Origin: Aurantiochytrium sp. KH105
Lineage: Eukaryota > Sar > Bigyra > Thraustochytrida > Thraustochytriidae
DNA: 64,000 nt
Reading direction: 5' to 3'
Assembly (NCBI GenBank): GCA_003116975.1
Contig: BGKB01000057.1
Location: 310,001-374,000 of the forward strand
Numbering within the stretch: position 1 is the first letter of the stretch; the number at the start of each line of letters is the position of its first letter. The translations under genes were made by a program, and so were the position numbers. Below are positions 8,919-18,563 of the stretch, one piece after another. The notes below the pieces were generated by a model. That model searched no databases. It was not told where the DNA came from and saw nothing but the letters and a program-made list of their open reading frames with translations.

Positions 8919-11339
8919 TTACTTTTTCAAAAAGTACGATCCGTTCGTGACTTCGAGCACCTCATCCTTGACGAGCTTGTCCAAGAACGCCTCGAGTTCG
9001 TTAATGTTTTTCTCGTACTTGTGCTCACCAGTTGAGACAAACATTTTCAACATGTTGTGAATGCGTTCGAGCGTGAGGGCGTCGTAGTTGTTGAGCATGC
9101 CGCGGACAAAGGACTCGTAGACCTTCATTTCTTCGGCAAGCTGCGCATCTGCAGACACGGCGCGGTCCGCGTCGTCGTCCTCGGCGTTGACCTCGTCCCC
9201 ATTGTGATCTTCCGAGAGTCGATCGACCGCGGTGTAAGTGACTTCCTCTGGTAGCGGGACGCGCTCAGCCCGCACGACACCCGCATTCACCCAGTAGGAC
9301 ATGCGCTTACGCACGACGTCAGTGTCGACGTCCATTTCGCGCGCGAGTTCAGGCAAACTCCACGTCTTCTTGTCTCCAAAGTGCATGATAAGATTTGCGA
9401 GTATGGGTGAAACCGTAAAGGTCTTGCATTGATCGTCATCGAATTCCAGCTCGAGCTCGACCATGCCGAGATTTGTCTTCCAATTAAGCTGCCGCGGGTT
9501 CTTGAGTACCGAGTACTCGTGCGCAATGGCCTCCATGCGCTGCTTGACAAGGGGGTGGAGGTTGATCTCGTCGCCATGCAGCGTTGGCCAGAATTGCTTT
9601 GAGATAATGGTGGTCTCCATTGTCTGAAGATCGATGTTGGGATACGACCGGGCAGCTTCGCGCAGCAAGGTCTTGCCAGCAAGCGTGGTTCCAATGTTGG
9701 TATTAATGCGCTTGGATTCCTCAATGTCTTTGACCATAATTTCGCAGCTCGTCATGGAACTTTCTCCGAAACGAAGCTTCAGAAGCTCGAGGTTGCGAAC
9801 CTCGCGCTCGGCATCAAATTCCAGAGAAGATAGGAGCTTGTCGGCGAGCATGAGTCTGTATTCGTTGACGAAGAGCTCCTTGGACCCGTAAATGTGTACA
9901 AGCATGCTAAGGATGTCGTTCGATCGGCGACTGCGCGAGGTCTTGCGGGGGTCAGCCTCAATGGGATCCGGCGTCCATGCCTCGGGGTCAGCACCGCGAG
10001 CGTTTTCCTCATCGGGGTCCTCGTTGTCACTCTCGTCATAGTCATGGGCGATGGGCCGAATCTCGGTTTCACGACCAAGCTCTTCAAAGAGTTCCGAATT
10101 GCTGTCGTCTGTGAGACTGGTGACGATACATCGCACGGTATCCTCGCGCTTTCGTAGGTAGCTTTTGATGGGCTCACTGATGGCTTCAAGCAGGACACCG
10201 CTCGTATCGACGAGGCGCAGCGCCTTGATTGTGGCAATGTATACATCGAGGATCTGTGCGGTGTTTGCACCAGGGTGGAGGAGGCGCGAAGCAAAGGCCT
10301 GGCGAAGGCTGAGCACGAGATCGCGGTGCTGGTGGGTGCGGGCAAGGCAGTCCTTGAGATCCTCAAGCGCAGGGGAGCTTTCGGGAAACTCGGTGATGAT
10401 GTCAAAGACCTCGGCCATGCGCAGGTCGCAGAGTGTTTCAAACACGTGAAATTCGAGGCGCGCACGATACTGCGCAAACTTTTCCTTGCAAACGACGGGA
10501 TCGGCGAGACAGGCTTGCAAGAGCTCCTGTAGCCATGCCAGCGCAACGGAGTCGAGCCACGCGCGAACACGACCCAAGAGGTTGTATTCGAACTTTCCCT
10601 TGCACACGCGCGAGATGTTTTTCTCGGTGCTCTTGCACAGAATATCAGAGAGTGGCTCTTCGATAAGAAGAAACCATTCCAGGATCACCATCCGACGTCC
10701 GAATTCGTCAAGAGGCATCCTGGACGAGGCTGCGGTCATGGACACGTCTGCGTCTGCATTCGCATCCGCGCCCGCCCCTCCCTCTTCCTCATTGTCGTCA
10801 TTTTCGTCGTCGTCATCCTCTTCTTCATCAGCGCTACTTCCTGCCTCGCTATCTTCCTCGTCGCGAGTACGCTGGGCTTTCTGATGTCCTGTGAGCGCGC
10901 TGTCGAGGTACACATACACGCGCTTGCGGAATATGCCAAGTTTGCTCGCCTCGCCAAGGAGGAAGGCGTTGTTGAAGGCTGTGCGTAGGGCCTGACAGGC
11001 GCTGGTCTGGCCCGCATCGAGACGTTTTGCCTGCGTGACGCGGTCGAGCGCGCGGGCCAGGTCCAGCAAGGGCTCGAGCGTCTCGCACGCGATCGTCATG
11101 CACGCGTCGAGCCCGCCGGCTGCGTCTCCGAGCGCCTGGGCGAAGCGCTCCGCCCCCGGACGCAACCGTCGGGCCTCCATCTCGCTCAGCAGCCAGGCCT
11201 GCAACAGCGCGGCCATGCTACTGTCGGTTGCCGCGGCCTCGAGGGCGGCCTCGGCCTCGCCCGCGGTCCACGCGCCGCCGCCCAGTCGCGCCTCGCACGC
11301 GCGCAGACACGCAGTCCATGCTGCCGCTGCTGCTGCCAT
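8919..11339 (-). CDS. APC2: Anaphase-promoting complex subunit 2 (cullin-like)
   Basis: Scaffold subunit of the APC/C ubiquitin ligase, which pairs with the RING subunit APC11 to degrade mitotic regulators. The N-terminal half is helical with an acidic Asp/Glu insert (about residues 185-215). The cullin homology region (about 480-700) contains DILSMLVHIYGSKELF, then FWPTLHGDEINLHP. The C-terminal winged helix has YESFVRGMLNNYDAL and ends in SYFLKK, the APC2 type rather than the neddylation-site type of ordinary cullins. The first ATG is at 11339, giving about 806 residues without introns. It is convergent with the RGS-like gene and divergent from the glutaredoxin-like gene. Confidence 0.9.
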   Translation of the reverse strand: MAAAAAAWTACLRACEARLGGGAWTAGEAEAALEAAATDSSMAALLQAWLLSEMEARRLRPGAERFAQALGDAAGGLDACMTIACETLEPLLDLARALDRVTQAKRLDAGQTSACQALRTAFNNAFLLGEASKLGIFRKRVYVYLDSALTGHQKAQRTRDEEDSEAGSSADEEEDDDDENDDNEEEGGAGADANADADVSMTAASSRMPLDEFGRRMVILEWFLLIEEPLSDILCKSTEKNISRVCKGKFEYNLLGRVRAWLDSVALAWLQELLQACLADPVVCKEKFAQYRARLEFHVFETLCDLRMAEVFDIITEFPESSPALEDLKDCLARTHQHRDLVLSLRQAFASRLLHPGANTAQILDVYIATIKALRLVDTSGVLLEAISEPIKSYLRKREDTVRCIVTSLTDDSNSELFEELGRETEIRPIAHDYDESDNEDPDEENARGADPEAWTPDPIEADPRKTSRSRRSNDILSMLVHIYGSKELFVNEYRLMLADKLLSSLEFDAEREVRNLELLKLRFGESSMTSCEIMVKDIEESKRINTNIGTTLAGKTLLREAARSYPNIDLQTMETTIISKQFWPTLHGDEINLHPLVKQRMEAIAHEYSVLKNPRQLNWKTNLGMVELELEFDDDQCKTFTVSPILANLIMHFGDKKTWSLPELAREMDVDTDVVRKRMSYWVNAGVVRAERVPLPEEVTYTAVDRLSEDHNGDEVNAEDDDADRAVSADAQLAEEMKVYESFVRGMLNNYDALTLERIHNMLKMFVSTGEHKYEKNINELEAFLDKLVKDEVLEVTNGSYFLKK

Positions 11340-11427
11340 CTTTTCTTCGCAAAAGTCGGCAAAAGGGAAAGGGCTCTGTTGTTGCAAGGGATGATCTCTT
11401 GGAGCACGCGGAGCACAGAACGTTAAT

Positions 11428-11444
11428 GCAGCAGCAGCTGCTGC

Positions 11445-11479
<35 letters not shown>

Positions 11480-11515
11480 GCTGCTGCTGCTGCTGCTACT
11501 GCTGCAGTAATTGTC
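11428..11515. repeat. CTG/CAG trinucleotide-rich tract
   Basis: Imperfect GCT/CTG repeats interrupted by TTG and TAC. On the minus strand it falls in the likely 5' leader of APC2. It is not in frame with the APC2 start. Confidence 0.85.
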
Positions 11516-12042
11516 GTTGATGATGATTTTGTTGATGTTGATGACAAAGGGAAACTATGGGTCTATCGTGTTGGTCTAGCCGAGTGAGCAGATAGACGAG
11601 ATAACCGTCTCGATAAAACCATGGTATTATTATTCTCACTCGGATCTTGGCTGGACGTGACTTCGACTTTGAGTTCAAGTTCTTAGCTGCGCGGCCAAAT
11701 TTGCGTCATCTCGCAAGGATTGCTTGCGAACTTCTCGGCAAGACCATTTCTGCCCGCAAGGGGAAAAGGGGGGGGGGACGAGGGGGGACGGTGATGATCT
11801 CACTCACGGTCAGAATCACCTTTCCGGGTCGCTCCACGGCTCCGCCATTCCTTCCACGCACCCCCACTCCCCAAGATCTCCCCTGCACTGCCCTGCATTG
11901 TGCCTGCACCCACCGACCCACCAAGCCACAACATCCTCCTGCGTCCGCCGCCTCAGCCGCGTAAGGCGCCTCGCGCAAGGTCTACTACGTATACTAACCC
12001 AACCCACACCACCGCCGTGCCAATTGCCCTCTACTTGAGCCT

Positions 12043-12049
12043 TATAAAA
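12043..12049 (+). promoter_or_regulatory. TATA box of the glutaredoxin-like gene
   Basis: TATAAAA, about 57 bases upstream of the chosen ATG at 12106, a spacing that leaves a short 5' leader. It is the clearest TATA element in the window. Confidence 0.5.
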
Positions 12050-12105
12050 GCCACGCTTACGTCACGACACGAAAGTGGACCAGGTGTGTGTCGAGGACTG
12101 GTGCA

Positions 12106-12918
12106 ATGGCGTACAAAGTAAAGTACAGAGAAGCGACGCCTTGCGCATGCATCGGAGGCACAAGTAGCGCAGGCGTTCGGGCGAGGCCGGCCCGAGGCAG
12201 ATCGGAAACGATGCGGCGGCGCGGGCAGCCCGAGGGCGGCGCGGAGGCCGAGGCCGGGGCCGAGATGGCGGCGTCGGCGAGGTTCACGTACCATGTCGCG
12301 GGGTGGCGAGACTGCCCGTTCTACAGCAAGGCGCGCAAGCACGCGGGCTTCGTGAGCGAGGAGGCGCGCAAGGCCGGCGTGGCGGACTTTGCGGTGGAGA
12401 CGGTCGAGCTGGAGGACCGCGAGGCGTACCTTGCCTGGCTGGCGGAGAACCGCGAGCGCATCAAGGCGCCGAAGACTCACAAGACGAGTCCCGCCGTCTG
12501 GCGGGAAGCGCGCGGCGGCGCGGTGACCTTTGTTGGCGGATTCGATGCGCTCTCCATGGACCTCGAGGTGATGACGGGCGGACGCACGTGGCACACATCT
12601 GGGACCAAGCTCAGCTCCACCAAGGGGCGTGAGGCGATCGCGATGGCGATGATTGCCTTGGACCTCGTCCTCGCGCTTGGTCTGGTGCTCACGGACGCAC
12701 CCAAGGAGTACCGCTGGTACGTCTCGGTGCCGATCACGATTGCGACCATTACCTACGGTCAGCTCGTGGTGAGTGCATGAGTCATCAACACGCTGAAAGC
12801 GAGTCTTCTTGCAGGGAAGATTGAGCCCAAAATGATGCTTCGCGTCCTTGGGCTTGTCGTTTTCGGCCGTGCTCTTGGCTACACTATTGCAGCCGCCTTT
12901 GTGCACCTTGTACCGTAG
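12106..12918 (+). CDS. Glutaredoxin-like fold with C-terminal membrane segments; 3' structure unresolved
   Basis: The N-terminal part has a thioredoxin/glutaredoxin-like segment with CPFY in FTYHVAGWRDCPFYSKA, then ERIKAPKTHKTSPAVW, as in redoxins that contact glutathione. Hydrophobic stretches follow (AIAMAMIALDLVLALGLVL, YVSVPITIATITYGQLVV), suggesting a membrane tail. The frame meets TGA at 12778, yet the same frame continues after it with another membrane-like segment (MMLRVLGLVVFGRALGY) to TAG at 12916-12918. A GTGAGT donor at 12769 and acceptor-like AGs at 12814 and 12819 suggest a short intron; 12769-12819 (51 nt) keeps frame. Three ATGs (12106, about 12209, about 12265) could start it. 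Membrane or organelle location is inferred. Confidence 0.5.
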
Positions 12919-13375
12919 GGTTAGCGACACTACCTTAGGCTAGGCTCCAAACTTTCGCGTCACCAGTCGTTTGGTGGCTGGCGATGAAGCCGCCTGCAGC
13001 TCTTGCTCTGATGAAGGCACGCCCGTAAACTCCAACTGTGGAGAGGGGTACGCTTTGCCGGATACGATGCTTTGAGCTCGCTGCGGCGACAAGAGACTCT
13101 TTCTATTCTATAAAATTGAAGCATTGGAGTCTTTTTCCCTTTTTTTTGGTTCGTAAAGCGAAGGTGGCTCGATGCAAGCGCGCACGTTGCTTTGGAATTA
13201 CGAATAAAAATGGAATTTCTTCTTCTTCTTCTTCTTCTTCTTCTCTTTTCTGCACTTGGTACGCGAGTGAAGGCTCCTGCTTTTGGAAACAAAGAAAAAG
13301 GCTGGGAAAGAAAGGGAAATGAGCTAAGAAAAGATTGGGAGAAATGGTTTGGTCACAACATCATCATCATGGTTA
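12919..13375. other. Convergent intergenic region with CTT repeat
   Basis: Separates the 3' ends of the glutaredoxin-like gene and the monooxygenase. It contains a CTT repeat (about 13216-13244) that creates a false poly-leucine reading frame, and AT-rich stretches likely to hold polyadenylation signals. No gene recognised. Confidence 0.5.
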
Positions 13376-15010
13376 TTACAGACGCGCAGGCTGGGCGCCA
13401 GACTTGTAAGCGACATCATAGTCATGGAGGAGCGAAGGGGCACGGTCGAGCATGCGGAAATAAGTCAGGGTGCTCTCAGGCCAGAGCGAAAAGACCTTGC
13501 CGTCCTTGTTCAAGTACCAGCTGCCGCAGTCCTTGGTCCAGACGCGCTTCTCGAACTTCTTCCAGACCCAGTCATAGTATTTAGAGACAGACGCCGGCTT
13601 GACCTCGACGCGCTCGATGCCGTTATCAATGGCCTCCGAGATCATGCGCGTCGTGTAGTTGGCCTGAGACTCGATCATGGCAATAATAGAGTTGTGGCCA
13701 AGGCCAGTGTTGGGGCCGAGCAGCATAAAGGAGTTGGGCATCTTGTTGATGGAGGTGCCCAGGTAGGCCTCGACGGCGTTCTCGGCAATATCGGAGCCCG
13801 TGACGGAGAAGCCGTTCGCGCCGGTAATGCGCGCGAGTCCGAGGGAGCCCACCTTAAATCCAGTAGCGTAAACGATCACGTCCGCCTCGTGCTTGTCGCC
13901 GTTGGCGTCGACGACACCGTCCGGCTCAACGCGGCCGAGGCCGGCGGCAATGAGCTCGACGTTGTCGCGGCGCAAGGTCGGCAGAAACTCGTCGGTACGG
14001 CAGATACGCTTGCAGCCGACGTTGAACTTGGGCACGACCTTTTCGATGAGATCAGGGCGCCCGCGGAGCTCGTGGTGCATGGAGTCGCGAATGATCTTTT
14101 GCGCGACAGCCTGTGCCGGGCCAGACTTGTCAAAGACGCCGAGCATAAAGTAGGCCTCGAGAAGCATGTAGATGGATCCGCGGTGGAGGAGCTCTGCGCC
14201 GGGGACGTTGGTGAAGAGCCACTTTTGGAAATCACTGTACTTTTCACGGGGCAGAACACCCATGGTGCGCGGGGAGATCCAGTTGGGCGTGCGCTGGAGA
14301 ATGGTGAGCTTGGAAGCCTGGCGGGCGAGCTCGGGGGCGACCTGGACGGCACTGGCGGCGGAACCGATGAGGGCAACGCGCTTGCCGCGAAAGTCGTAGT
14401 CGTCCCTCCATTCGGCAGTGTGGAAGGCGTCGCCCTCGAAGGACTCGACGCCCGGGACGTTGGGGATGTTGGCGTAGTGAAGGGCGCCAATGCAGTTGAT
14501 CATGAAGCGCGGCTCGAGCACGGAGCCGTCCGAGAGCGCCATGTGCCACCTCTTTTCGTCTTCGGCCCATTCGGCGTGGTCGAGGGCGGTGTTGAAGCGA
14601 ATGTGCCTGCGCAAGTCGTACTTTTCCACGACGCTTGTGAGGTACGCGTGGATCTCCTTTTGCGGCGCATACGGGACGGACCAGTCCATCTTGCGCATGA
14701 AGCTAAACGAGTAAAGGTGCGCGGGGACGTCGCAAGCGGCGCCATAATAGCGGTTAAGGAACCAGGTTCCGCCAATGTCTGACTCCTTTTCGATGATGAC
14801 GAAGGGAATGCCCGCCTCCTTGAGCTTGATGCCCATGCAGATGCCGGAGATGCCGCATCCGATGATGACAATATCTTCGGCCTTGAGACCCAAAGACCTG
14901 TTGAGCGCCGACTCGCGCAGCGCCGCTGCCTTCCACGCGTTCTGCGCGGACGCCAGGGCGCCCACGCTCACGGCGGCGGCCGCGCCGAGCGCCACCTTTT
15001 GTGCGTCCAT
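13376..15010 (-). CDS. Flavin monooxygenase, Baeyer-Villiger type
   Basis: FAD/NADPH monooxygenase of about 544 residues, predicted to insert oxygen into a ketone or hydroxylate a lipophilic substrate. Evidence: the first dinucleotide-binding motif GCGISG near residue 52, DIGGTWFLNRY just after it, the Baeyer-Villiger fingerprint FEGDAFHTAEW (F-x-G-xxx-H-xxx-W) near 190, and the NADPH-binding GSAASA near 215. The hydrophobic N-terminus (residues 5-25) could anchor it in a membrane. The C-terminus ends ARL, a weak PTS1-like tail. The ATG at 15010 is preceded within a few bases by a GAGC repeat in the leader. The substrate is unknown. Confidence 0.88.
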   Translation of the reverse strand: MDAQKVALGAAAAVSVGALASAQNAWKAAALRESALNRSLGLKAEDIVIIGCGISGICMGIKLKEAGIPFVIIEKESDIGGTWFLNRYYGAACDVPAHLYSFSFMRKMDWSVPYAPQKEIHAYLTSVVEKYDLRRHIRFNTALDHAEWAEDEKRWHMALSDGSVLEPRFMINCIGALHYANIPNVPGVESFEGDAFHTAEWRDDYDFRGKRVALIGSAASAVQVAPELARQASKLTILQRTPNWISPRTMGVLPREKYSDFQKWLFTNVPGAELLHRGSIYMLLEAYFMLGVFDKSGPAQAVAQKIIRDSMHHELRGRPDLIEKVVPKFNVGCKRICRTDEFLPTLRRDNVELIAAGLGRVEPDGVVDANGDKHEADVIVYATGFKVGSLGLARITGANGFSVTGSDIAENAVEAYLGTSINKMPNSFMLLGPNTGLGHNSIIAMIESQANYTTRMISEAIDNGIERVEVKPASVSKYYDWVWKKFEKRVWTKDCGSWYLNKDGKVFSLWPESTLTYFRMLDRAPSLLHDYDVAYKSGAQPARL

Positions 15011-15013
15011 CCT

Positions 15014-15056
15014 AGCTCGCTCGCTCGCTCGCTCGCTCGCTCGCTCGCTCGCTCGC
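15014..15056. repeat. GCTC tetranucleotide microsatellite
   Basis: About ten uninterrupted GCTC units, directly in the 5' leader of the monooxygenase. Shorter GCTC/GAGC arrays occur near 27630, 27763 and 35551. Confidence 0.9.
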
Positions 15057-16553
15057 TAACTCTCGCTGGCCGCTTTCGCTCCTGCTGCTTGCTTGGCTGG
15101 CTGCCTGGCTGCCTGGCGGGCCCTCGCTCTTCTTGCGCGCCACGTTGCGGGTTTGCTGCGAGTCTGGCCGCTCCGGCGAGCCCTCGCACGGTGCGAGCCT
15201 TGCGCCACCGTGCGACCTCCTTCACCGCTGCCTGCCTGCAGCAAGCAAGCAAGCAACGCAAAGCAAAGTGCAGCGACCCCTCGCGTGCGTTACGTTGGCG
15301 CTGCGATGCGCTAAGCCGCGCCGCGATGCGCTGCGATGCGCTGCGATGCGATGCGCCGCGATGCGATGCGATGCGCCTCGGTGCGGCCGGAGTGACCAAG
15401 TCGAGACCGAGGAGGAAGGCAAATCCAAGGTCGAGGCCGAGTCCGAGACCGGGCAAGAAGGGTACAAGAAGGGCAAGCAGGGCCTGCCTGTTCGCGCTCG
15501 CGCGCGCACTCGCACGCGCCCTCGCCGTCTCAGTGAGCCGCCTGAGCCCGCCGTGCTTGCTCGGTCCGCGACGCCTCCGGGTATGGCGGGCGCCCCGGCG
15601 GCCGCTCTTAGGGCCCGCGCGCGCGTCGCAGCGAAGCGAAGCGAAGCGCGCGGCAGCGAGCGGAGAAGCGCGAAGGGCGCGGCACGTGCAGCACGTGCAG
15701 GCAGGCACCTTCGCGGCGCCTTCGCCATCGCCATCGCCATCGTCCATCCCGCCTCAGCCCCGCGCCGCTCGCGAGGCCGCAGCAGAAGGGCGCGACCGCC
15801 GCGGCGCGCAGCGAGCGAGCGAGGGAGCGAGCGCGCGAGAGAGAGAGCAAGCGCGCTGCACGAGCGCTGCTTGGGACGTACCCTCTGCGCAGCTCGTCAG
15901 GCAGCGGGGGGACAGGCGCCGCCGGTCCCACGCTATAAATTCCTTTCCATCTGGGAGCGCCGTGGGACGCGCGCGGATGCGACGACAACCCTAAGGCGCC
16001 GCGACGCGCGGCCATTGGGACGAAATCCAGAATCTGCAGCTGCTGCAGCTGCAGCTGGTGCTGCTGTCTGTGCGAGCCGTCGGTCGGCGCGAGAAGGCGG
16101 CACAGCGGCGCCGATGGCGTGCCGGTCCAGCCTGCCGCACGCGCTCTGCAAACCTGGGCCCGGAATCAGGGCGAGGGCGGGAGACCATGACGACGACGAC
16201 GACGACGACGATGACGATGCCGATGCCAACGATGCCGAGAGCGTAGCGCAGGGGAGACGGGCGGTATTTGACGGAGTTGCAACGCAAGGCAGCAGCTTGC
16301 GCAAGCGGAAGGCGAGCAGTGCAGGGCGCGGAGGAAGCAAGGAAGTAGCAGCGAGGGGCAGACGAGAAGGGAAAGTTTTAGGAGAGGAAGGAAGAGACTT
16401 GCGCGCGATCGCGCATCGCACAGATGAGCGCAGCGGGGCCGGTACACCTGCCATGGCTACTGGCAGTGGAGGCGGCACGCACCCACGCACGCAAACCAAG
16501 TGTCGGCTCGCAAGCAGGTCCGGCGAAGGGAGACAATGCGGAGCGATAGTAAG

Positions 16554-16662
16554 GCAAGACAAGACAAGACAAGACAAGACAAGACAAGACAAGACAAGAC
16601 AAGACAAGACAAGACAAGACAAGACAAGACAAGACAAGACAAGACAAGACAAGACAAGACAG
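16554..16662. repeat. AAGAC pentanucleotide repeat
   Basis: About 21 near-perfect AAGAC units. Because five is not a multiple of three, every frame yields a short repeating peptide (for example RQDKT), so open frames here say nothing about coding. Confidence 0.95.
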
Positions 16663-16789
16663 GATGTTAGTTAGCAAGGCAACGGAGCAGGAATTCCATT
16701 GCAATTTGCATCATTCTCAGCGTCGGTTCTCACCGTCACTCAATCATCATTGTTATCAGCCAGGCCTACTACATAAAACCAATTGCTGG

Positions 16790-16812
16790 AAAAAAAAAAA
16801 AAAAAAAAAAAA
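16790..16812. repeat. A/T homopolymer
   Basis: Twenty-three adenines on the plus strand. Read on the minus strand it is a T run directly after the stop of the coiled-coil gene, so it lies in that gene's 3' flank. Confidence 0.9.
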
Positions 16813-16814
16813 CA

Positions 16815-18563
16815 TCATCGGAGTACCGGCGACCAGGGAGCAGCGCCGAGCGCGACTGCGCGACTTTCGGCGGGACGTAAAATGCGCACGTTCTGCACAA
16901 GCGAAGGGTGATTTTTGTCCTCAAGATTGCAGATCTCGAAGGAATGTCGGTTCAGGAGCTTGGATGTTGTCAAGAAAGCGTCAATGTCATCAATCTGAGG
17001 CGCCTTGCGCAGAGACAGCGCGCTGGCGCGACGAATGGCGCTCTCGTGAAGCAATCGCGCCGCGCGCTGCTTCTTGGATAACTTGGTCGACTTGCGCACG
17101 CTGTTAGCCGCCATTTGCTTCCACCTCTCAATGCGCGCGGTGCGAAAGCTCGCCACAATCGCCTGCATCTCGTGAAAACAGATGGTCCTGTCCACGGGAT
17201 CGACGGACACGTTCTCAAAGAGGGCCACGACTTCCTCACGTGATATTTGCTTGTCGCGACGGATCTGCGGATCTACCTGCTTGATCACCTCCACCGTCTC
17301 ATCCGGGCTCAATACCGCGCCCTGCACGTAGATTGAAAGCATGTCGGCGGTGTTGATTTGCTCAATCATCGTGTTGATCTCGTGCTTTTGTACAACGTGT
17401 TCGCCCTTGAGGCCTGACTCAAGACGGCTCTCTTCGTTGAGTGGACCAAACTCGCCAAACACCAGCAGTCGGCCCGTGGACCATGGATGTTGCTGCTCGG
17501 CAGGAAAGACAAAGTCAAGCAGGTCCCGAAGCCGTACGCGTCCGGACTTGGTGCTTTTGCGTCGGTGCCGTCCCTGGCGTGCATTCATGTCTCGCGTCGA
17601 CGCGCTAAAATCGACGACACCGGGCGCCAGCGGCGGCGGCTCAAAGAAGACGCGCTGAAATACAGAAGCACAGCTGCGGCACAGCGGGAAGACGACCTCT
17701 GGCGCGCGGCGTTTTCGCTGCAGCGCTGCATCCTCCGCACTGCCATGGTTATCCTCCCCGCATTTACTCTCGGCAGAAGCGCCCGAAGAAGATGAGCGAG
17801 CGCTCTTTTGCTCGACATCGTTCTGTTTCTCTTCGTCTCCATCATCTGCGCTATCATTGCTTGCCACGAGGTCTGACAACATTTCGTCTTCTTCAAATGC
17901 ACGGGCCAAAGTGCTGGCCGCCGCGCTGCCCAAGAGGCTCAGCACCACGATCTCACTTCCAACATGACCCCCAAAGAGGCCGCGCGCGAGCGCATCGATC
18001 TCGGCGTCGCGTCTTGCGCGCTCTGCGGCTAGACGCGCAGCTTCAATGCGCGCTTGCTCTTCCGCCTCAGCGCGGCGACGAGCTTCTTCCTCTCTTTCCT
18101 TTTCCTCCTTGGCGAGTTTTGCTGCAGCAGCACTTTCCTCATCATCCGCTACTGCATCGCGGATGCTCTTTTGACTTCGTGCGCTATTTTTCGGAGAGCT
18201 GCGTGCCGAGTTCTTGGGTGACGCCTTGCTTCGCGCCGATTGTTTCGGACTTTCAGTTTCTTGCTCTTGCGCAGGTCTTCGCGCTGATTCTTCTTCGCGC
18301 TCCTTTGCCAGCAGCATTTCCTCTGCGACCTCGAGTGCCTCCTCCCAGTCGAGATCGCGCAAAGCTCGCTGTTTCAACATGAGTTCGTGTTTGTCTTCGA
18401 CAACTCGAATAATTTCGGCCTCACGTTCTCTCGCGCGCGTGCTGCACAAGCACAGGACCGTCCGCGACACACGTTCATCGTCTTCACCATTCTCGTCCTC
18501 GCCAGCATGCTTGGACTCATGCTCCTCCTCTTCCTTGGTCTCCTTTCCCGCCCGGTTTGGCAT
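16815..18563 (-). CDS. Coiled-coil protein with degenerate EF-hand-like region
   Basis: 582 residues from the ATG at 18563. The N-terminal third is charged, with a Lys/Ser repeat SPKNSAR occurring twice and a long Glu/Arg/Ala coiled coil (about residues 135-190). The C-terminal part (about 390-480) looks like paired helices around degenerate calcium-hand loops: SPDETVEVIKQVDPQIRRDKQ then SREEVVALF, with CFHEMQAIVASF after it. The loops lack the usual Asp-x-Asp pattern, so calcium binding is doubtful. Such architecture is common in flagellar and cytoskeletal proteins, and the window also encodes BBS6, but I do not recognise the family. Confidence 0.65.
   Translation of the reverse strand: MPNRAGKETKEEEEHESKHAGEDENGEDDERVSRTVLCLCSTRAREREAEIIRVVEDKHELMLKQRALRDLDWEEALEVAEEMLLAKEREEESARRPAQEQETESPKQSARSKASPKNSARSSPKNSARSQKSIRDAVADDEESAAAAKLAKEEKEREEEARRRAEAEEQARIEAARLAAERARRDAEIDALARGLFGGHVGSEIVVLSLLGSAAASTLARAFEEDEMLSDLVASNDSADDGDEEKQNDVEQKSARSSSSGASAESKCGEDNHGSAEDAALQRKRRAPEVVFPLCRSCASVFQRVFFEPPPLAPGVVDFSASTRDMNARQGRHRRKSTKSGRVRLRDLLDFVFPAEQQHPWSTGRLLVFGEFGPLNEESRLESGLKGEHVVQKHEINTMIEQINTADMLSIYVQGAVLSPDETVEVIKQVDPQIRRDKQISREEVVALFENVSVDPVDRTICFHEMQAIVASFRTARIERWKQMAANSVRKSTKLSKKQRAARLLHESAIRRASALSLRKAPQIDDIDAFLTTSKLLNRHSFEICNLEDKNHPSLVQNVRILRPAESRAVALGAAPWSPVLR

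Larger units (their letters stand above)
11340..12105. promoter_or_regulatory. Divergent intergenic region with CTG repeat and TATA box
   Basis: About 770 bases upstream of two divergent genes. It holds a CTG/CAG-rich tract (11428-11515) and, on the plus strand, TATAAAA at 12043-12049 about 57 bases before the ATG at 12106. Open frames here are driven by the repeats and not convincing. Confidence 0.5.
15011..16814. other. Long repeat-rich intergenic region
   Basis: 1.8 kb between two reverse-strand genes. It contains a GCTC tetranucleotide repeat (15014-15056), GC-rich degenerate tracts such as GATGC repeats near 15325-15375, TATAAAT at 15934 with no convincing gene after it, an AAGAC pentanucleotide repeat (16554-16662) and a 23-base A run (16790-16812). 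A plus-strand open frame runs through much of it but is low-complexity and repeat-made. I call no gene here. Confidence 0.6.

Noticed and set aside
12970-13020. Possible SECIS element after the TGA-interrupted glutaredoxin-like gene
   Set aside because: ATGA and TGAT occur, but only about 21 bases separate them, too short for a SECIS stem-loop, and the TGA is in a membrane segment rather than a redox site.
13210-13584. Plus-strand frame beginning with a poly-leucine, signal-peptide-like stretch
   Set aside because: The leucines come from a CTT microsatellite and the rest is antisense to the monooxygenase.
13349-14782. 477-codon plus-strand frame opposite the monooxygenase
   Set aside because: No recognisable domain, and it lies entirely antisense to a gene with intact flavoprotein motifs.
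15133-16674. Plus-strand open frame of about 513 codons ending in an RQDKT repeat
   Set aside because: It is Arg/Ala low complexity, driven by GC-rich sequence and the AAGAC microsatellite, with no domain and no clear start.
16790-16812. A run as a retroposon tail
   Set aside because: No element body, target-site duplication or reverse-transcriptase remnant was found next to it; it sits in a gene's 3' flank.
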